Under the pieces are notes generated by a model. It was not told the origin of the DNA and did not search any database. It saw only the letters and a list, made by a program, of their open reading frames with translations. Below, in pieces: positions 26,332-39,223 of a DNA stretch of 64,000 bases (its first letter is position 1; each line of letters opens with the position of its first letter). A program made the translations under genes and the position numbers. Source of the DNA: Ramlibacter sp. PS4R-6 (GTDB taxonomy: Bacteria > Pseudomonadota > Gammaproteobacteria > Burkholderiales > Burkholderiaceae_C); contig NZ_JBBHKA010000001.1 of the NCBI RefSeq assembly GCF_037572775.1, positions 558,001 to 622,000 on the forward strand. The letters are read 5' to 3'.

Positions 26332-27924
26332 TCACTCCTTGATGTCGACCCCGTAGAACACGTGGCGGCCGAAGGGCGACAGCTTGAAGTCGATGACTTC
26401 CTTGCGCACGGGCTTGAGCTGCACGGCGTGCGCGATGGTGAACCAGGGGGCCTGCTCCTTGAAGATCACCTGCGCCTGCTTGTAGAGCTTGTCGCGCTCG
26501 GCGGGCTTGGTCTCGATCTTGGCCTTCTGGATCAGGTCCTCGAAGGGCTGGTGGCACCACTTGGCGACGTTGCCGCCGTTGTTCTTGCTCGCGTCGCAGC
26601 CGAGCAGCACCGCGAGGAAGTTGTCCGGGTCGCCGTTGTCGCCGGTCCAGCCCAGCATGCCGGTCATGTGCTCGCCGGCCTGCATGCGCTTGCGGTACTC
26701 GCCCCACTCGAAGGTCTTGATCTCGGCCTTCACGCCGATCTTCGCCAGGTCCGACTGCATCAGCTCGGCGATGCGCTTGGCATTGGGGTTGTACGGTCGC
26801 TGTACCGGCATGGCCCACAGGTCGATCTCCATGCCGTTCGGATGGCCGGCGGTGGCCAGCAGCTTCTTCGCGCCTTCCGGATCGTAGGCGTCGTCCTTGA
26901 TCGCGTCGTTGTACGCCGACATCGAGGGCGGCAGCGGGTTCTTGGCGGCGATGCCGGTGCCCAGGTACACGGCGTCGAGGATGGCCTTCTTGTTGATGGC
27001 CATGTTGATCGCCTTGCGCACGCGCACGTCGTCGAAAGGCTTCTTCTGCGTGTTGTACGCGAGGTAGCCGACGTTCAGGCCCGGCTGCTCCAGCACCGTC
27101 GTGTTGGCGTCCTTCTTCATCGCCTCGAGGTCGGCCGGGTTCGGGTACGGCATGACGTGGCACTCGCCCTTCTGCAGCTTCGCCCAGCGCACCGAGTTGT
27201 CGGGCGTGATCGAGTAGACGAGGTCGTCGATCTTGGCCTTGCCGTTCCAGTACTGCGGCCAGGCCTTGTAGCGGATCACCGCGTCCTTCTGGTATTGCAC
27301 CAGCGAGAAGGGGCCGGTGCCGATCGGGTCCTGGTCGATGCGCTCCGGCGTGCCCGCCTTGAGCATCGCGTCGGCGTATTCCTTCGATTGCACGGACGCG
27401 TAGGGCATCGCGAGGTTCGACAGGAACGGCGCCTCGGCCTGGTTCAGCGTGATGACCACCGTGTAGTCGTCCTTCTTCTCGACCGACTTGAGCGTCTTCG
27501 CGAGGCCCATGTCGTTGAAGTAGGTGTGGTTGGAGCTGGTGACCTTGAAGAAGGGGTGCGTGTCCTTCCACTGGCGCTCGAACGTGAACAGGATGTCGTC
27601 CGCGTTCATGTTGCGCGTGGGCTTGAACGCGCGCGTGTCGTGCCACTTGACGTTCTTGCGCAGGTGGAAGGTGTAGGTCTTGCCGTCGGCGGAGATGTCC
27701 CACTTTTCGGCCAGGCCCGGCACCACGCGGGTGCCGCCGCGCTCGAATTCGACGAGGCGGTTGTAGATGGGCTCGGCGGCGTCGAACGACGTGCCCGTCG
27801 TGTTCACGCCGGGGTAGAAGTTCTCGGGGCTGCCTTCGGAGCAGTACACCAGCGTCTTGGCGCCGGCGCCGGCCGCGGCGGCCAGTGCGATGGCGGCAAC
27901 CGCGAAATAGCGAGTGGTTTTCAT
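26332..27924 (-). CDS. dppA: ABC transporter periplasmic dipeptide-binding protein
   Basis: A 530-residue SBP_bac_5 protein with a signal peptide (MKTTRYFAVAAIALAAAAGAGA) and a mature start KTLVYCSEGSPENFYPG, the DppA signature. Characteristic stretches are GTSFDAAEPIYNRLVEFERG and RQWKDTHPFFKV. It binds dipeptides, and heme in some species, for the membrane components encoded just upstream. The ATG at 27924 has GAGGAG in front. It is last in the run and followed by a strong terminator. Confidence 0.92.
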   Translation of the reverse strand: MKTTRYFAVAAIALAAAAGAGAKTLVYCSEGSPENFYPGVNTTGTSFDAAEPIYNRLVEFERGGTRVVPGLAEKWDISADGKTYTFHLRKNVKWHDTRAFKPTRNMNADDILFTFERQWKDTHPFFKVTSSNHTYFNDMGLAKTLKSVEKKDDYTVVITLNQAEAPFLSNLAMPYASVQSKEYADAMLKAGTPERIDQDPIGTGPFSLVQYQKDAVIRYKAWPQYWNGKAKIDDLVYSITPDNSVRWAKLQKGECHVMPYPNPADLEAMKKDANTTVLEQPGLNVGYLAYNTQKKPFDDVRVRKAINMAINKKAILDAVYLGTGIAAKNPLPPSMSAYNDAIKDDAYDPEGAKKLLATAGHPNGMEIDLWAMPVQRPYNPNAKRIAELMQSDLAKIGVKAEIKTFEWGEYRKRMQAGEHMTGMLGWTGDNGDPDNFLAVLLGCDASKNNGGNVAKWCHQPFEDLIQKAKIETKPAERDKLYKQAQVIFKEQAPWFTIAHAVQLKPVRKEVIDFKLSPFGRHVFYGVDIKE

Positions 27925-27957
27925 CAGGTTCTCCTCGTGGGATGACAAACGCGCCGG

Positions 27958-30022
<2,065 letters not shown>

Positions 30023-30023
<1 letters not shown>

Positions 30024-30928
30024 CAGCGTTTGAGTTTCGGGTCGAGCGCGTCGCGCAGGCCGTCGCCCATCAGGTTGAACGCAAGCACGGCGATGAGGAT
30101 CATCAGGCCGGGGAAGGTCACGACCCACCACGCGCGCAGCACGAACTCGCGCGCATCGGCGAGCATGGTGCCCCACTCGGGCGACGGCGGCTGCGCGCCC
30201 AGGCCGAGAAAGCCGAGAGCCGCCGCATCCAGGATGGCGGTGGAGATGCCCAGCGACGCCTGCACGATCAGCGGCGCGGCGCAGTTGGGCAGCACTTCGG
30301 AGAACATCAGGCGCAAGGTGCCCGCGCCACTCACGCGGGCGGCCGTCACGTAGTCCTTCGAGATTTCGGTGATCACCGCTCCGCGCGTGAGGCGCACGTA
30401 ATGCGGCAGCAGCACGATGGCCACGGCGAGCATCGCATTGACGAGGCCGGGGCCGAGGATGGCGACGATCACGATGGCCAGCAGCAGGCTGGGCAGCGTG
30501 AGCACGATGTCCATCAGCCGCATGATCGAGATCTCGACCACGCCACGCGCGAAGCCGGCGATGAGGCCCAGCGCGATGCCGGCGACGACTGAGATGGCGA
30601 CGACGCCCAGGCCGATGGACAGCGACAGGCGCGCGCCGTGGATCAGGCGCGACAGGATGTCGCGGCCCACGGCGTCGGTGCCCAGCAGGTATTTCGCCGA
30701 GCCGCCCGCCTGCCACACCGGCGGCTTGAGGAACGCGCTGGTGTCCTGCGTGTTGGGCGAATGCGGCGCCACCCAGGGTGCGAACAGCGCCAGCAAGAGC
30801 AGGATGACGACGATCACCATGCCGATGACGGCGCCGCGGTTGGCGGAGAACGAGATCCAGAACTCGCGCAGCGGCCCGGGCGGCGCGGCCTGCTTCGTGG
30901 CGGTCGATGCGGGAAGGACGGCGCTCAT
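30023..30928 (-). CDS. dppC: Dipeptide ABC transporter permease DppC
   Basis: A 301-residue BPD_transp_1 permease with an N-terminal OppC-type domain and about six transmembrane helices. The EAA-type cytoplasmic loop, [20 protein letters not shown] then [11 protein letters not shown], is clear, as is [18 protein letters not shown] near residue 85. Its ATG overlaps the dppB stop (ATGA). Confidence 0.92.
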
Positions 30929-31935
30929 CGGGACGTGCGGATGCGCGGGTTGATGATGCCGTAGGCCACATCGACCAGCAGGTTGACCACCATGACCACG
31001 ATGCCCAGCAGCAGCATGCCGCCTTGCAGCACCGGGTAGTCGCGGCGGTTGATCGCCTCGATCAGCCACTTGCCGACGCCGGGCCAGGAAAAGATGGTCT
31101 CGGTGAGGATGGCGCCGGTGAAGAGCACGCCGACCTGCAGGCCGATCACCGTGACGACGGGAATGAGCGCGTTACGCAGCGCATGGATGCCGACCACGCG
31201 CAGGCGCGACAGGCCCTTGGCGCGCGCCGTGCGGATGTAGTCCTCGCCCAGCACTTCGAGCATGGCGGAGCGCGTCATGCGCGCGATGACGGCGAGCGGG
31301 TTGGTGCCGAGCACGATGGTGGGAAGGATGAGGTGCTGCACGGCCGACTTGAACGCACCCTTTTCGCCGGACAGCCACGAGTCGATGAGCAGGAAGCCCG
31401 TCTTCGGCTCGATGTAGTACATGACCCCGAGGCGCCCCGACACCGGCGTCCACCCCAGTTGCACCGAGAACAGCAGGATCAGGAGCAGGCCCCACCAGAA
31501 GATCGGCATCGAATAGCCGGTGAGCGAGGTGGCCATCACGCCGTGGTCGAAGATGGAATTGCGCTTGACCGCCGCGATGATCCCGGCCGGGATGCCGAGC
31601 AGCAGCGCGAAGAGGATGCCGCACAGCGCGAGTTCGATCGTCGCGGGAAACAGCGCCGCGAATTCGCTGATCACCGGCGCCTGCGTGATGATCGACTTGC
31701 CCAGGTCGCCGTGCAGCACGCGGGTGATGTAGATGCCGTACTGCACCAGGATGGGCTTGTCGAAGCCGTATTCCTTGACGAGTGCGGCATGGCGCGCCTG
31801 GTCGATGCCGCGTTCGCCCGCCATCGTCTCGATGGGGTCGCCCGGCACCAGGCGCACCAGGAAGAACGCGAGCAGCGTCATCCCGATGAAGGTCGGGATG
31901 ACGAGCGAAATGCGGGTGAGGAGGAAGCGGAGCAT
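30925..31935 (-). CDS. dppB: Dipeptide ABC transporter permease DppB
   Basis: A 336-residue permease with the typical start [20 protein letters not shown] and about six transmembrane helices. The segment [18 protein letters not shown] follows the first helix, and the EAA loop is [20 protein letters not shown]. It is the first transporter gene of the run and begins 26 bp after the fadD stop, so co-transcription with fadD is likely. Confidence 0.92.
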   Translation of the reverse strand: MLRFLLTRISLVIPTFIGMTLLAFFLVRLVPGDPIETMAGERGIDQARHAALVKEYGFDKPILVQYGIYITRVLHGDLGKSIITQAPVISEFAALFPATIELALCGILFALLLGIPAGIIAAVKRNSIFDHGVMATSLTGYSMPIFWWGLLLILLFSVQLGWTPVSGRLGVMYYIEPKTGFLLIDSWLSGEKGAFKSAVQHLILPTIVLGTNPLAVIARMTRSAMLEVLGEDYIRTARAKGLSRLRVVGIHALRNALIPVVTVIGLQVGVLFTGAILTETIFSWPGVGKWLIEAINRRDYPVLQGGMLLLGIVVMVVNLLVDVAYGIINPRIRTSR

Positions 31936-31961
31936 CGCGGAAGGCCGCGATTATTTCCGAT

Positions 31962-33647
31962 TTACTTCTTGTCCCGGAGCTCTCGCCGGAGAATCTTTCC
32001 GACCGGCGTCTTCGGCAGGTCCGTGCGGAACTCGACCACCTTGGGCTGCTTGTAGCCGGTGAGGTTGGCGCGGCAGTAGTCGCGCACCTGCTGTTCCGTG
32101 AGGGCCGGGTCCTTCTTGACCACGACGAGCTTCACGGCCTCGCCGGTCTTGTCGTCGGGCACGCCGACCACGGCGCACTCCATCACGCCGGGCAGCTTGG
32201 CGACCACGTCCTCGACTTCGTTGGGATACACGTTGAAGCCCGAGACCAGCACCATGTCCTTCTTGCGGTCGACGATCTTGTAATAGCCGCGCTCATCGAC
32301 CGTGCCGATGTCGCCGGTCTTGAAGTAGCCGTCGCTCGTCATGACCTTGGCGGTCTCGTCGGGGCGCTGCCAGTAACCGGCCATCACCTGCGGGCCCTTG
32401 ATGGCGATCTCGCCCGGCTGGCCCATGGGCACTTCCTTGCCGTCGTCGTCGAGCAACTTGAAGTACGTGCTGGGCAGCGGCACGCCGATGGTTCCGGTGT
32501 ATTCGGTGCTGGTGGTCGGGTTGCAGCTGGCCGAGGGCGACGTCTCCGACAGGCCGTAGCCTTCGCAGATCGGGCAGCCGGTCTTGTCCAGCCACAGCTT
32601 GGCGACGGCGCCTTGCACCGCCATGCCGCCGCCGACGGAGACCTTGAGGTTGCTCCAGTTCACCTTGCCGAAGTCCGGGTGGTTCGCCAGGCCGTTGAAG
32701 AGCGTGTTCACCGCCGGGAAGCTGTGGAAGGTGTGCTTCGACAGTTCCTTGAGCACCGCCGGCAGGTCGCGCGGGTTGGGGATCAGGATCAGTTTGCCGC
32801 CCGTGCGCATCGACAGCATCATGCCGACCGTGAACGCGAAGATGTGGTACAGCGGCAGCGCGCACACGCTGGTGGACTGCTGGCCCTGCGGCACCTTGTC
32901 CATCACCGGCTTGTTGAACGCTTCGGACTGCAGCACGTTGGCGATGATGTTCTTGTGCAGCAGCACCGCGCCCTTGGACACGCCGGTGGTGCCGCCGGTG
33001 TACTGCAGCACGGCGACGTCGTCGCTCTTGATCTCGGGCTTGCGGAAGGCCGAACGGCGGCCCTGCGCGATGGCGTCGTTGAAGCGCACGGCGCCGGGCA
33101 GGTTGAACGCCGGCACCATCTTCTTCTTGTGCCGCACGACGTAGTTGACGATCGCGCCCTTGATGGTGCCCAGCATGTCACCCATCGCGGCCAGCACGAC
33201 GTGCTTGACCGGCGTGGCGGCGATGCACTGCTCCAGCGTGTTCGCGAAGTTCTCGATGATGACGATGGCCTTGGAGCCGGAGTCCTTCAGCTGGTGCTCG
33301 AGCTCGCGCGGCGTGTACAGCGGGTTCACGTTTACCACGACGAAGCCCGCGCGCAGGATGGCGGCGACGGCCACCGGGTACTGCGGCACGTTGGGCATCA
33401 TGATCGCGATGCGGTCGCCCTTGGCCAGGCCCAGGCCCTGCAGGTAGGCGGCGAAGGCGCCGGAGAGCGAATCGGTCTCGGCGAAGGAGACTTCGCGGCC
33501 CATGAAGCTGTACGCCGGGCGCTGCGCATACTTCTGGAAGCTCTCTTCCATCAGCTGCACCAGCGATACGTACTGCGACGGGTCGATGTCCGCCGGAACG
33601 CCGGGGGAATACGCCTTCAGCCATGGGCGTTCGCTCATGTCGCTCAT
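31962..33647 (-). CDS. fadD: Long-chain fatty acid-CoA ligase
   Basis: A 561-residue ANL-superfamily adenylating enzyme that activates fatty acids to acyl-CoA. The P-loop is YTGGTTGVSKGAVL, the A5-type motif EGYGLSETSP, the adenylate-binding aspartate is in YFKTGDIG and the hinge in DRKKDMVLVSGFNVYPNEVE. The C-terminal catalytic lysine is in LPKTPVGKILRREL. The ATG at 33647 has AGGAG upstream; a second ATG 9 bases later is possible. It precedes a peptide ABC importer. Confidence 0.9.
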   Translation of the reverse strand: MSDMSERPWLKAYSPGVPADIDPSQYVSLVQLMEESFQKYAQRPAYSFMGREVSFAETDSLSGAFAAYLQGLGLAKGDRIAIMMPNVPQYPVAVAAILRAGFVVVNVNPLYTPRELEHQLKDSGSKAIVIIENFANTLEQCIAATPVKHVVLAAMGDMLGTIKGAIVNYVVRHKKKMVPAFNLPGAVRFNDAIAQGRRSAFRKPEIKSDDVAVLQYTGGTTGVSKGAVLLHKNIIANVLQSEAFNKPVMDKVPQGQQSTSVCALPLYHIFAFTVGMMLSMRTGGKLILIPNPRDLPAVLKELSKHTFHSFPAVNTLFNGLANHPDFGKVNWSNLKVSVGGGMAVQGAVAKLWLDKTGCPICEGYGLSETSPSASCNPTTSTEYTGTIGVPLPSTYFKLLDDDGKEVPMGQPGEIAIKGPQVMAGYWQRPDETAKVMTSDGYFKTGDIGTVDERGYYKIVDRKKDMVLVSGFNVYPNEVEDVVAKLPGVMECAVVGVPDDKTGEAVKLVVVKKDPALTEQQVRDYCRANLTGYKQPKVVEFRTDLPKTPVGKILRRELRDKK

Positions 33648-33881
33648 CGTTCGGTCTCCTGTCCTCGTCCTGTGGGGCATGGCGATTGTGCGCTGCCCGC
33701 CCTCAGGGTTTCCCCTTGTTTACCCTAGAGGCCGCGGCGAATGGGGAGATCACTCCAGTCGTACCATCGGCCCCTCGCGCAGCCCGTCGCCCGATTCCGC
33801 AGTTCGTCGCAACCGGCTCGCGGCGCGCGCACTCGCTGCGTACAGTCGCCCGCCAGAGGCGACCCCCGGAGAAACTTGAAG

Positions 33882-36119
33882 ATGCATTCGATGTTGCGCC
33901 TGGCCGCGGCGGCCGTGACCCTGATCGCGGCCACTGCACAGGCCCAGAACGGAGAACCGCCGCCGGTGACGGCCGTGAAGCTCGCACCCGGCGAGGTCAT
34001 CCGCATGGACGGCTCGCTGTCAGATCCCGTGTGGCGGCGCGCGCCCGCGCACAAGGAGTTCATGCAGCGCGAGCCGAACTACGGCCAGCCCACACCTTAT
34101 GACACGTGGATGCAGGTGGCGTACGACGACCGTTACGTCTACGTCGGCATCACCGCGTTCGACCCCAAGCCCGAGCTCATCCGCGACCCGCCGGTGCGCC
34201 ACGACCTGGTGCTGCGCACGCAGGACCACGTGATCGTCTACATCGACCCCATCGGCAAGAAGCAGTCGGCGCAGTTCTTCCGCATCAGCGCCTCGGGGAG
34301 CACCGCCGACGGCATGCAGACCGCCAGCGACGACAGCGAGGACTTCGCGCCCGACTTCGACTTCGACGCCAAGGCGCAGCGCAACGAGAAGGGCTACACC
34401 TTCGTGCTGCGCGTCCCCTTCGCGTCGCTGCGCTACACCAACGACCAGAGCCGGCCGTGGCGCATCATGGCCGCACGGCGCGTGCCGCGCGACCAGTTCT
34501 ACTGGAACCCGTCGGTGCCGATCCCGCTCGACTCGCCCAACATCCTGGTGAACATGCAGGAGCTGCGCGGCATCGAGGTGCCGAAGGAGTCGAACTTCGT
34601 CACGCTGCGCCCGAGCGTCACGCTCAGCCGCACGCGCACGCAGGACGCGCCGTCGCCGGTGGAGAAGGAAAAAAAGCTCAAGCCCACGCTGGACTTCAAG
34701 TGGCGCGCCTCGCCCGAGCTGGTGGTCGACGGCACGATCAAGCCCGACTTCTCGCAGCTGGACCTGGACGTGCCGCAGCTGGGGGGCAACAGCCGCTTCG
34801 CGCTCTTCTACCCGGAAAAGCGCCCGTTCTTCTTCGAGGCCAGCGACGTGATGCGCTCGCCCACCGACGCGCTGTACACGCGCAGCTTCACCGAGCCCAA
34901 CTGGGGCCTGCGCGCCACCTGGCGCGGCACCACGCATGCCGGCACCGCGATGGCGGTGGACGACAAGGGCGGCGGCCTGGTGATGCTGCCGGGGCCGTAC
35001 GCGACCAACTACGCCGACCAGCCGGGCTCGCGCACGATCGCCGCGCGCGAACTGGCCGACGTCGGGCCGCTGCAGATCGGCGGCGTGCTCGCCGCCCGCC
35101 GTTACGAGAACGGCATCGGCGACAACATCGTCGCCGGCCCCGACCTGGCGTGGCAGGTGAACGACTCCCTGCGCATCCGCGCGCAATGGCTGCATTCGTC
35201 GACGACGGCGCAGCCCGACGCCGCCGGCGTGCTGCAGAAGGGCTCCACGACGCAGGGCAACCGCCTCTACCTCCGCGCCGTGAACCAGCGCGAGAACGAC
35301 GCCGTCGACGTGACCCTCTTCGACAACGGCGAGGGCTTCCGCCACGACACCGGTTTCGTGCCGCAGGTGGGCGTGCGCGGCTTCGAATCGCGCTTCGGCT
35401 TCGTCAAGCGCCAGTTCAGCGTGTTCAACGAGATGTGGTTCAACTTCCGCGCGAACTACACGCGCGACCGCGTGACCGGCGAGACCGTGAAGGCCGACCC
35501 GTTCGTGGACATCTATTTCAGCTCCACGCGCAACCAGCAGGCCACGCTGGAGCTGCACGGGTTCTCGAAGGTCCGCTCGGCTTCGGGCGCGCCGCTGTTG
35601 CACGAGAAATACATCTCCGGGACCTACTCGGTGACGCCGGTGACGTGGATCCCGCTGATCGACTCCAATTTCGCGATCGGGCGCCTGGGCGACATGTTCG
35701 CCAACGAGGTGCGGCCCGGCGCGCGCGGCAGCATCATGGTGCGCACGCGCCCGCTGAAGCAGCTGGAGATCGAGCCGCGCCTGTCGTCGGCCGTGCTCTA
35801 CAAGGATGGCAAGCAGACGTACCGCGAGACTGCGGCGACGCTCAACGCGATCTGGTTCTTCGACGCCAACCGCAGCATCCGCGCCATCCTGCAGCGCACG
35901 CTGCTGGACCGCCTGCCGGAGCCCGGCGTGTTCGAGGAGCACGACCGCGCCAAGGTGGCATCGGTCACCTACACCTGGCGCCGCTCCATGGGGACCGTGC
36001 TGTACGTCGGCGCGAGCGTGCAGAAGGGGCGGTTCCCGCTGCCCTCGCTGTCACGCGGCACCGAGGCGTTCGTGAAGCTGCAGGTGGACTACGACGAGCT
36101 CAAGCGCGGGTTGCTCTGA
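33882..36119 (+). CDS. DUF5916 protein with N-terminal CBM9-like domain, exported
   Basis: A 745-residue protein with a signal peptide (MHSMLRLAAAAVTLIAATAQA). Residues about 40-215 resemble the carbohydrate-binding family 9-like domain (IRMDGSLSDPVWRRAPAHKE; YDDRYVYVGITAFDP). Residues about 240-745 match the DUF5916 type (TIKPDFSQLDLDVPQLGGN, FYPEKRPFFFEASD), rich in alternating strands and likely an outer-membrane barrel. The role is unknown. A second ATG at 33891 would also retain the signal. It stands alone: 234 bp follow fadD on the other strand, and its stop touches pntB convergently. Confidence 0.82.
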   Translation: MHSMLRLAAAAVTLIAATAQAQNGEPPPVTAVKLAPGEVIRMDGSLSDPVWRRAPAHKEFMQREPNYGQPTPYDTWMQVAYDDRYVYVGITAFDPKPELIRDPPVRHDLVLRTQDHVIVYIDPIGKKQSAQFFRISASGSTADGMQTASDDSEDFAPDFDFDAKAQRNEKGYTFVLRVPFASLRYTNDQSRPWRIMAARRVPRDQFYWNPSVPIPLDSPNILVNMQELRGIEVPKESNFVTLRPSVTLSRTRTQDAPSPVEKEKKLKPTLDFKWRASPELVVDGTIKPDFSQLDLDVPQLGGNSRFALFYPEKRPFFFEASDVMRSPTDALYTRSFTEPNWGLRATWRGTTHAGTAMAVDDKGGGLVMLPGPYATNYADQPGSRTIAARELADVGPLQIGGVLAARRYENGIGDNIVAGPDLAWQVNDSLRIRAQWLHSSTTAQPDAAGVLQKGSTTQGNRLYLRAVNQRENDAVDVTLFDNGEGFRHDTGFVPQVGVRGFESRFGFVKRQFSVFNEMWFNFRANYTRDRVTGETVKADPFVDIYFSSTRNQQATLELHGFSKVRSASGAPLLHEKYISGTYSVTPVTWIPLIDSNFAIGRLGDMFANEVRPGARGSIMVRTRPLKQLEIEPRLSSAVLYKDGKQTYRETAATLNAIWFFDANRSIRAILQRTLLDRLPEPGVFEEHDRAKVASVTYTWRRSMGTVLYVGASVQKGRFPLPSLSRGTEAFVKLQVDYDELKRGLL

Positions 36120-37535
36120 TCAGGCCTTCAGCGCCGCCAGAACCTCGTCGAGCATCTTCTTCGCATCGCCGAACAGCATCCGGTTGTTCTCCTTGTAGAA
36201 CAGCGGGTTGTCGATGCCGGCGTAGCCCGAGGCCATGCTGCGCTTCATGACGATGGAGTGCTGCGCCTTCCACACCTCCAGCACCGGCATGCCGGCGATG
36301 GGGCTTTGCGGGTCTTCCTGCGCCGCCGGGTTCACGATGTCGTTGGCGCCGATCACCATGGACACGTCCGTCTGCGGGAAGTCCTCGTTGATCTCGTCCA
36401 TCTCCATCACGATGTCGTAGGGCACCTTGGCTTCGGCCAGCAGCACGTTCATGTGGCCGGGCATGCGGCCCGCCACCGGGTGGATGCCGAAGCGCACGTT
36501 GACGCCCTTCTCGCGCAGCAGCTTGGTGATCTCGTAGACCGTGTGCTGCGCCTGCGCCACTGCCATGCCGTAGCCGGGCACGATGATCACGTTCTTGGCT
36601 TCGCGCAGCATCTCCGCGGTTTCCACCGCGCTGACCGACGTCACCTCGCCCTGGGGTTGCGCGCCCCCCGCTGCGGCAGCGGGTGTACCGCCGCCGGTGC
36701 CGAAGCCGCCGGCAATGACGCTGATGAAGTTGCGGTTCATCGCGCGGCACATGATGTACGACAGGATCGCGCCGGACGAGCCGACCAGCGCACCGACGAC
36801 GATCAACAGGTCGTTGGACAGCATGAAGCCCGTGGCGGCCGCGGCCCAGCCCGAGTAGCTGTTGAGCATCGACACCACCACCGGCATGTCGGCGCCGCCG
36901 ATCGCCATCACCATGTGCACGCCGAAGAGCAGCGCGACCACGGTCATCACGATGAGCGGCAGCATGCCGGCCTGGATGGTCGGCGCATGCAGGAACTCGC
37001 GGCCGAACCAGATCACGATGAGCAGGCCCGCGAGGTTGATCCAGTGCCGGCCCGGCAGCAGCATCGGCTTGCCGCCGATGCGCGCCGACAGCTTGCCGAA
37101 GGCGATGATGGAACCGGAGAAGGTGATCGCGCCGATCAGGATGCCGACGTAGATCTCCATCTCGTGGATGTGCTTCTCGGCTTCGGTCGGGAACACCGTG
37201 GACGTGTCCACGTAGCTCGCGAAGCCGACGAGGCAGGCCGCCAGGCCCACCAGGCTGTGCATCAACGCAACCAGCTCGGGCATCTGCGTCATCTGCACCT
37301 TCTTCGCCGCGATGAGGCCGATGGCCCCGCCGACGACGAGCGCGCCGATGATCCACGCATAGCCGCCCGGCGTGACGCGCGGGCCCAGCACGGTGGCGAG
37401 GACGGCGATCGCCATGCCGATCATGCCGAAGGCGTTGCCGCGCCGCGCGGTCTCGGGGTTGGACAGGCCGCCGAGGCTGAGGATGAAGAGGATGGTGGCG
37501 CCAATGTAGGAGACGGTGGCCAGGCTCGAGGTCAT
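36120..37535 (-). CDS. pntB: NAD(P) transhydrogenase subunit beta
   Basis: The 471-residue membrane subunit with the NADP(H)-binding domain III. About nine hydrophobic segments precede the soluble domain, which starts near residue 305. The latter contains [17 protein letters not shown] and [19 protein letters not shown], conserved for NADP binding, then [10 protein letters not shown]. The enzyme uses the proton gradient to make NADPH. It lies 10 bp downstream of pntA, and its stop abuts the DUF5916 gene without a spacer. Confidence 0.95.
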   Translation of the reverse strand: MTSSLATVSYIGATILFILSLGGLSNPETARRGNAFGMIGMAIAVLATVLGPRVTPGGYAWIIGALVVGGAIGLIAAKKVQMTQMPELVALMHSLVGLAACLVGFASYVDTSTVFPTEAEKHIHEMEIYVGILIGAITFSGSIIAFGKLSARIGGKPMLLPGRHWINLAGLLIVIWFGREFLHAPTIQAGMLPLIVMTVVALLFGVHMVMAIGGADMPVVVSMLNSYSGWAAAATGFMLSNDLLIVVGALVGSSGAILSYIMCRAMNRNFISVIAGGFGTGGGTPAAAAGGAQPQGEVTSVSAVETAEMLREAKNVIIVPGYGMAVAQAQHTVYEITKLLREKGVNVRFGIHPVAGRMPGHMNVLLAEAKVPYDIVMEMDEINEDFPQTDVSMVIGANDIVNPAAQEDPQSPIAGMPVLEVWKAQHSIVMKRSMASGYAGIDNPLFYKENNRMLFGDAKKMLDEVLAALKA

Positions 37536-37545
37536 GGTCGGCTCC

Positions 37546-39123
37546 TTACTTGCGGAACATCGCCAGCATGCGGCGGGTGACGGCGAATCCGCCGAACATG
37601 TTGATGGCGGTGAGCGCGAGCGCCAGCACCGCCATGCCGAGGATCAGCAGGTTGGGCCGGTCGGTGTTGCCGCCCACCAGCGGCGGCGCGATCTGGATCA
37701 GCGCGCCGATCGCGATGATCGAGGAGATCGCATTGGTCACGCTCATCAGCGGCGTGTGCAGCGAGGGCGTCACGTTCCAGATCACCATGTAGCCGACGAA
37801 GCAGGCCAGCACGAACACCGTGAAGTGCGACAGGAAGGACGCCGGCGCGTACATCCCGACCAGCAGGAACAGCAGCGCGCCGACGCCGAAGACGATGGCC
37901 AGCGACTGGCCCGACATCGGCTCGCTCGCGCCGTGGCCATGGCCCTTGGGCGCCGCGATGGGCGCGGCCGCGGGCTTGGGCGGCGCGGCCGGCATCTTGA
38001 TCGGCGGCGGCGGCCAGGTGACCGCGCCTTCCTTGATGACGGTGAGGCCGCGGATCGCGTCGTCGTCCATGTTGACGTCGATCACGCCGTCCTTCGTCTT
38101 GCACAGCTCCTCGGCCAGGCGCAGCAGGTTGTTCGAATAGAGCGTGGACGCCTGCTTGGCCAGGCGGCTGGCGAGGTCGGTGTAGCCGACGATGGTCACG
38201 CCGTGCTTCACCACGGCCTGGCCCGGCTCGGTGAGTTCGCAGTTGCCGCCCTGTTCGGCCGCCATGTCGACGATCACGCTGCCGGGCTTCATGCTGCGCA
38301 CCATCTCGGCGGTGATCAGCTTGGGCGCGGGCTTGCCGGGAATGAGAGCGGTCGTGATGATGATGTCGGCGTCCTTGGCCTGCGTCGCGTACATCTGGCG
38401 CTGCGCCTGCTGGAAGCCTTCGCTCATGACCTTGGCGTAGCCGCCGCCGCCCGAGCCTTCTTCCTCGTAATCGACCTTCACGAACTCGCCGCCCAGCGAC
38501 TTCACCTGGTCGGCCACTTCGGCACGCGTGTCGTTGGCGCGCACGATCGCACCGAGGTTGGCGGCCGTGCCGATGGCGGCCAGGCCCGCGACGCCGGCGC
38601 CGGCGATGAACACCTTGGCCGGCGGCACCTTGCCCGCGGCCGTCACCTGCCCGTTGAAGAAGCGGCCGAACGCATTCGCCGCCTCGATCACCGCGCGGTA
38701 GCCGCTGATGCCGGCCATCGACGTCAGCGCATCCATCTTCTGCGCGCGCGACAGCTGGCGCGGCAGCGAATCGATGGCGAGCACCGTCGCCTTGCGCGCG
38801 GCCAGCTGCTGCATCAGCTCGGGGTTTTGCGCCGGCCAGACGAAGCCGATGAGCGTTTGCCCCTCGCGCATCTGCGCGACTTCCTGCGCCGTCGGCGGGC
38901 GCACCTTGAAGACGATGTCGGACTTGCCCCAGATGTCGCCCGCGGTGGGCACGACCTGCGCGCCCGCGGCGCGGTAGGTGTCGTCGGCGAAGTTCGCCGC
39001 GTCGCCCGCGCCGCTTTGCACGGCCACCGAGAACCCCAGCTTGACCAGCTTCTCGACGACGTCGGGCACGGTGGCGACGCGCTTTTCGCCCGCCATCGTT
39101 TCGGCGGGAACGCCAATGAGCAT
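37546..39123 (-). CDS. pntA: NAD(P) transhydrogenase subunit alpha
   Basis: A 525-residue protein combining the soluble NAD(H)-binding domain I (about 1-375; [35 protein letters not shown]) with four C-terminal transmembrane helices (about 415-515). A Pro/Ala linker with GHGHGASEP joins them. This is the fused alpha form, as in E. coli, rather than the split PntAA/PntAB of some alpha-proteobacteria. It is the first gene of pntAB. Confidence 0.95.
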   Translation of the reverse strand: MLIGVPAETMAGEKRVATVPDVVEKLVKLGFSVAVQSGAGDAANFADDTYRAAGAQVVPTAGDIWGKSDIVFKVRPPTAQEVAQMREGQTLIGFVWPAQNPELMQQLAARKATVLAIDSLPRQLSRAQKMDALTSMAGISGYRAVIEAANAFGRFFNGQVTAAGKVPPAKVFIAGAGVAGLAAIGTAANLGAIVRANDTRAEVADQVKSLGGEFVKVDYEEEGSGGGGYAKVMSEGFQQAQRQMYATQAKDADIIITTALIPGKPAPKLITAEMVRSMKPGSVIVDMAAEQGGNCELTEPGQAVVKHGVTIVGYTDLASRLAKQASTLYSNNLLRLAEELCKTKDGVIDVNMDDDAIRGLTVIKEGAVTWPPPPIKMPAAPPKPAAAPIAAPKGHGHGASEPMSGQSLAIVFGVGALLFLLVGMYAPASFLSHFTVFVLACFVGYMVIWNVTPSLHTPLMSVTNAISSIIAIGALIQIAPPLVGGNTDRPNLLILGMAVLALALTAINMFGGFAVTRRMLAMFRK

Positions 39124-39223
39124 GGGGATTCTCCTCGTTGTAGGCCCGAAAGCTTACCCCAAGCGGGCACCGGCTCATCGTGGGCTCACTCTGGGTTCAC
39201 GGCCGTGGGGTAGCCTTGGTGAC

